DNA from: Carboxydocella sporoproducens DSM 16521 | GTDB lineage: Bacteria; Bacillota; GCA-003054495; Carboxydocellales; Carboxydocellaceae | Direction of reading: 5' to 3' | NCBI RefSeq assembly: GCF_900167165.1 | Contig: NZ_FUXM01000015.1 | Coordinates: forward strand, 1-46,369 | Length of the DNA: 46,369 nt | Shown: positions 43,756 to 46,369 of the stretch, piece by piece | Position numbering within the stretch: the first letter of the stretch is position 1 | Layout of the letters: each line of letters begins with the position of its first letter | Notes under the pieces: model-generated | What the model saw: only the letters and a program-made list of their open reading frames with translations | Database searches by the model: none | Told to the model about the DNA's origin: nothing | Position numbers and translations under genes: made by a program

Positions 43756-44376
43756 ATGGACAGCTATCGTTCGGTAGGCCGGGAAGCGGTGGCGGAAATT
43801 GTGATCAAAAAATCCCGGTTTATCTGTTATGTAAAGCCTGTGGAAACTGCCGAGGCAGCCCAGGAATTTGTCGAGGCTATTCGCAAAAAACACTGGGATG
43901 CTACTCACAATGTTCCAGCCTGGCGGGTGGGAATGCCGGTACCGGCAGAAAGGTTCAGTGATGATGGCGAACCGGCGGGAACAGCCGGCATGCCGGTACT
44001 GGAGGTATTGCGCAAACAGGAGGTAACCAACTGCGTACTGGTAGTGACCCGCTATTTTGGCGGCACTTTGCTGGGAGCAGGGGGCCTGGTGCGGGCTTAT
44101 ACGGAAAGTGCCGTTAAGGGGCTGGAGGCAGCCGGGATTGTTACCTATCACCTTTATCGGCGATTTACCATTATAGTTCCTTACCCGCTTTTGGGCTCCA
44201 TCCTCCATCTGCTGGAAAAGTTGGAGGGTAAACTGGAAGAACCGCTTTATGGAGCAGAAGTGCAGGTAAGGGGTTGGTTACTCCCTGAGCTGCAAAACAA
44301 GCTGGAAAAGGAAGTGGCGGAACTGGGGCAGGGACAGCTGCAGGTGGAATGGGGGGAAAGCTGTTACTTGCCGTAA
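43756..44376 (+). CDS. YigZ/IMPACT family protein
   Basis: 206 residues. The N-terminal UPF0029 domain shows KKSRFICYVKPVETAEAAQEF, HNVPAWRVG, FSDDGEPAGTAGMPVL and VTRYFGGTLLGAGGLVRAY, all typical of YigZ/YvyE. A C-terminal ferredoxin-like domain (about 135-206) completes it. The molecular role is not settled; a link to translation or RNA binding is suggested for relatives. SD AAGGAAGGAC. It runs into a convergent gene, overlapping by 13 bp. Confidence 0.92.
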   Translation: MDSYRSVGREAVAEIVIKKSRFICYVKPVETAEAAQEFVEAIRKKHWDATHNVPAWRVGMPVPAERFSDDGEPAGTAGMPVLEVLRKQEVTNCVLVVTRYFGGTLLGAGGLVRAYTESAVKGLEAAGIVTYHLYRRFTIIVPYPLLGSILHLLEKLEGKLEEPLYGAEVQVRGWLLPELQNKLEKEVAELGQGQLQVEWGESCYLP

Positions 44377-44609
44377 ATGCCTTTCAGCCGTCCCTTCCAG
44401 AAACGCAATCTATTAGCCAGGCCGGGATATCTGGCCTGTAATTTTTTTTGCCATTTCCGGGCCCAGGGCCAATCGGGGGCCAGCAAATAGAGGGCCAGCA
44501 GCAAAAACAGAATTCCCTGCAGAACTGGTAAAAAGAGACCGGCGATGCCCAGGATTAGAAAAATCAGGCCCAGGCTGAGGCGCAACAGCTTTTTAGCTTT
44601 TTCTCTCAT
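44364..44609 (-). CDS. Small membrane protein (PGPGW/DUF454-like)
   Basis: From the ATG at 44609 behind AAGGAAGGAG the protein has 81 residues. Two helices form a hairpin (LSLGLIFLILGIAGLFLP and the following LLLALYLLAPDWPWA), then a basic cytoplasmic tail. The Gly-Leu-x-Leu-Pro turn and the closing Leu-Leu-x-Pro-Asp-Trp-Pro fit the PGPGW family of unknown function. A longer frame from 44720 has no SD. It is convergent with yigZ. Confidence 0.7.
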   Translation of the reverse strand: MREKAKKLLRLSLGLIFLILGIAGLFLPVLQGILFLLLALYLLAPDWPWARKWQKKLQARYPGLANRLRFWKGRLKGIYGK

Positions 44610-44750
44610 GAGCGTCTCCTTCCTTTGGGACTTCTTCACACTTCTATTATGACTGATTAACCGGGCAAAAGCAATGGGACTGGCACCCGGATTCCTGGTC
44701 CCCGATAGTATATTACACAATCACACACAGCACAATCGAGGGGACAGTGA

Positions 44751-45560
44751 ATGAGCATTCTTCCAGTCCAGCCTGAGTTAAAGGAAACCCTGTGGGGCGG
44801 TACCTGGTTCTGGCGCCAGGGACTGCACCAGGAGGGGAGAAGACGGATAGGGGAAATGTGGTATACGGTACCGGGTATGCCCCTGATGGTGAAATTTATC
44901 GATGCAGCGGCACCCCTTTCCCTGCAGGTCCATCCGGGCGATGCCCAGGCCTGGCAGCGTGAGGGCAAAAGGGGTAAAACGGAGGCCTGGTATATCTGGT
45001 CCACTGAACCAGGAGCGTATATCTATTATGGGTTTCAGCGTCCAGTGGAAAAAAAAGAGGTGGAAGCGGCTATTCGCGCGGGCCAGCTGGAAAAACTGGT
45101 GAAAAAAGTGAAAGTGCGGGCCGGGGATATGATCTTTGTGCCTCCCGGGACTATCCATGCCATTGGCGCCGGGGTAAGATTGGTGGAAGTACAAACTGCG
45201 GTAGACCTGACCTACCGGCTGTACGACTGGGGACGGGGCAGGAAACTGCAGATAGAGAAAGGACTGGCGCTGCTTAACACTGCTGCTGTAGAAGAAAATA
45301 TCGTGGTGTCTACCCTGGAACGGCAGCTGACGGAATTGCATTGTCCGGCTTTCAGATTACAGAAACTCAATTTGCAAGGGCAGATGCAACTATCCCCCGG
45401 CGGTTCCTGGTTTTTCCTGGTCGGTCTAAAGGGGGAGGGGCAGCTTAGCAGTGGCCGGTGGCTCTATCAGGTGAAACCGGGAACAGTGTATTGGCTGGAT
45501 TCAACACCGGTTTGGTTAGGAGGCAAGATAGAGGTTTTAATCTTGAATGGAAATATTTGA
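44751..45560 (+). CDS. manA: Mannose-6-phosphate isomerase, class I-type (short)
   Basis: The zinc enzyme interconverts fructose-6-phosphate and mannose-6-phosphate for mannose breakdown or glycan precursors. The 269-residue protein keeps the cupin metal site: QVHPGDAQAW supplies Gln/His, EAWYI the Glu and PPGTIHAIGAG the second His. The usual Arg-bearing segment (TYRLYDWGR) near residue 155-163 follows. It is shorter than the ~390-residue enteric enzyme, like Firmicute forms around 315, and lacks part of the C-terminal domain. The ATG follows GAGGGGACAGTGA. Confidence 0.9.
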   Translation: MSILPVQPELKETLWGGTWFWRQGLHQEGRRRIGEMWYTVPGMPLMVKFIDAAAPLSLQVHPGDAQAWQREGKRGKTEAWYIWSTEPGAYIYYGFQRPVEKKEVEAAIRAGQLEKLVKKVKVRAGDMIFVPPGTIHAIGAGVRLVEVQTAVDLTYRLYDWGRGRKLQIEKGLALLNTAAVEENIVVSTLERQLTELHCPAFRLQKLNLQGQMQLSPGGSWFFLVGLKGEGQLSSGRWLYQVKPGTVYWLDSTPVWLGGKIEVLILNGNI

Positions 45561-45571
45561 TATAATATAAT
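45543..45571 (+). promoter_or_regulatory. Promoter of the broken amidohydrolase gene
   Basis: TTGAAT (45543-45548), a 17-bp spacer and TATAAT (45566-45571); a second TATAAT overlaps at 45561-45566. Confidence 0.75.
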
Positions 45572-45605
45572 AATTTTAATAGAGCTAGAAAAAGGAGTAC
45601 CAGAG

Positions 45606-45907
45606 ATGAAAAAATTCTGGGATGCCCATGTCCATCTCTTCCCGGAGCGAATATTTAAGGCGATCTGGCGCTGGTTTGCTCAAGCTGGCTGGGAAATACC
45701 CTTTGCCAACTGGGAGCTGGAACAATATGTGGCTTATTTGCAGAAAATGGGGATGGAGCGGGCTTTTTTGCTCACTTATGCCCATAAACCGGATATTTCC
45801 CTGGAGTTAAATCGCTGGGTGCGAGAAGTATGTCAGCAGTATTCGCAATTCATTCCCTTTGCCTGTATTCACCCTCTGGATACTAACCTGGAAGAGGTCA
45901 TTATTAC
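45606..45907 (+). pseudogene. Amidohydrolase (TIM-barrel) gene, cut by IS insertion
   Basis: The first ~100 residues are a TatD/amidohydrolase-like start: FWDAHVHLFPERIF carries the first metal-binding H-x-H and ERAFLLTYAHKPD and FACIHPLD follow as barrel strands. At 45908 the reading frame enters a mobile element and reaches a foreign stop at 46008-46010, so the C-terminal metal ligands are lost. The ATG at 45606 follows AAAAAGGAGTACC. If the element was recent, the rest of the gene should lie just after its right end, outside this window. Confidence 0.85.
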
Positions 45908-45997
45908 AAAAACCGGGCTTTCATCCCACGGGTTCACCCGTGGGATGAAAGCCCGGCTAAGTTTTTGCCGGAATGTCTTCCTTGTATTGTATAAATT

Positions 45998-46006
45998 TGG
46001 TATAAT
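45998..46006 (+). promoter_or_regulatory. Extended -10 promoter of tnpB
   Basis: TGG-TATAAT gives an extended -10; no good -35 is required. Confidence 0.5.
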
Positions 46007-46055
46007 ATAGCTATGGAATAAAAATATAGACACAAATGTATATCCATCTAAGGGG

Positions 46056-46369
46056 GTGATTGAGCTGGCACGCAAAAAGAAGTCCAGTAACGGCATGCCA
46101 ACGCAGACTCTCACAGCCAGGGCCAAAGTCATCAACCTTTCCGACCGGGACGCCCTGCTCCTGGGCCTGCTGGGTTTTTTCGCCACCAAGCTGTGGAACG
46201 TAGCTAACCACCACCGGCGCACTGTTTGGAACGTAACTGGTAGAATACCCGGTTTCGCCGAGCAGTGCCGGGAGCTTAAAATCAACCGCTGGTACAGGCT
46301 CCTGCCTTCCCAGTCTGCTCAGGAAGTCCTGGGCGAGCAGGACGACTCCTATCGGTCATGGTTCTCACA
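46056..46369 (+). CDS. tnpB: TnpB RNA-guided nuclease of IS200/IS605 family, partial
   Basis: About 104 N-terminal residues are in view. The start is GTG 46056 or, better spaced behind AGGGGGTGA, CTG 46065; neither is ATG. The sequence ARKKKSSNGMPTQTLTARAKV, then LLGFFATKLWNVANHHRR and NRWYRLLPSQSAQEVL match the TnpB N-terminal domain (wedge/REC region). TnpB uses an omega-RNA guide to cut DNA next to the element's target motif and aids retention of the element. The RuvC catalytic part and zinc finger lie outside the window. Confidence 0.85.
   Translation, partial: MIELARKKKSSNGMPTQTLTARAKVINLSDRDALLLGLLGFFATKLWNVANHHRRTVWNVTGRIPGFAEQCRELKINRWYRLLPSQSAQEVLGEQDDSYRSWFS

Larger units (their letters stand above)
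45908..46369 (+). mobile_element. IS200/IS605-type element, left part (TnpB only in view)
   Basis: The element begins directly after TTAC (45904-45907), the kind of short target used by IS608-like members, with no direct repeat needed. A 20-bp perfect hairpin (45913-45932 with 45937-45956, TTCA loop) forms the left-end structure. Only tnpB is found within the first 460 bp, so tnpA is either missing or lies outside; the right end and its omega-RNA are outside the window. Confidence 0.8.

Noticed and set aside
45913-45956. Ordinary rho-independent terminator
   Set aside because: There is no T run of note, it begins right at the break in the amidohydrolase frame, and it leads into tnpB, so a transposon end explains it better.
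45606-46010. Intact 134-residue amidohydrolase-like protein
   Set aside because: The last 34 residues are translated from the element's hairpin and flank; the frame is an accidental fusion.

Overview
The window looks like a chromosome segment of a Gram-positive, spore-forming, probably anaerobic and thermophilic member of the Clostridia. Pointers are a Bacillus-like ftsE-ftsX-peptidase-ctpB-minJ-uvrB-uvrA neighbourhood, a ytxC-thrS-infC-rpmI-rplT block, two T-box leaders, an L20-type leader, frequent TTG/GTG starts behind strong Shine-Dalgarno (SD) sequences, and an oxygen-sensitive hybrid-cluster protein. A Carboxydocella-like genus is possible, but this is an impression and not a search result. 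Most genes have fairly high GC. Three stretches are clearly AT-rich and look acquired: about 400-1180, 17400-18850 and 38200-41090.

Layout. 1-2937 (minus): two tandem membrane histidine kinases, the downstream one cut by the window edge. 3065-8220: FtsEX, an EnvC-like M23 peptidase, CtpB and MinJ (cell division, envelope and sporulation). 8211-11010: a uracil-DNA glycosylase, a substrate-binding-like lipoprotein and a six-repeat PLL-type beta-propeller protein. 11100-17345: uvrB, uvrA, an OsmC protein and a lipoprotein. 17410-18764 (minus): a PadR regulator and two half-size permeases. 18936-24105: tRNA-Cys, ytxC, a DUF445 gene, T-box/thrS, and the L20-type leader with infC-rpmI-rplT, where infC starts at AUU. 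24207-27016: KtrB/KtrA potassium uptake and an rRNA methyltransferase. 27116-31355 (minus): phnDCE and a glucan phosphorylase. 31509-36122: Phe T-box, DAHP synthase, pheS, pheT. 36242-38086: an unknown small protein behind an SD-hiding hairpin, and a short Hcp. 38196-40637 (minus): DsrE, TusA, a sulfide:quinone oxidoreductase-like flavoprotein and DUF1641, a sulfane-sulfur cassette. 41113-45560: an Smr protein, an NRAMP manganese transporter, DUF2935, YigZ, a small membrane protein and a mannose-6-phosphate isomerase. 45606-46369: an amidohydrolase gene broken by an IS200/IS605-type element that encodes TnpB.

The strongest unusual signal lies just 3' of the NRAMP gene. On the minus strand at 42791-42935 there is what reads as a complete yybP-ykoY (Mn2+-sensing) riboswitch with a classic terminator expression platform. 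The only gene next to it downstream is the NRAMP transporter, on the opposite strand. yybP-ykoY riboswitches are ON switches, so high manganese should release an antisense RNA running across the whole importer gene. That would be a simple negative-feedback circuit.

Other sites worth testing are a CRP/FNR-like dyad centred 41.5 bp before the predicted hcp transcription start, SD-sequestering hairpins before the NRAMP gene and the 36242 gene, an operator-like palindrome before the sulfur cassette, and degenerate GGDEF-like modules in the twin kinases.
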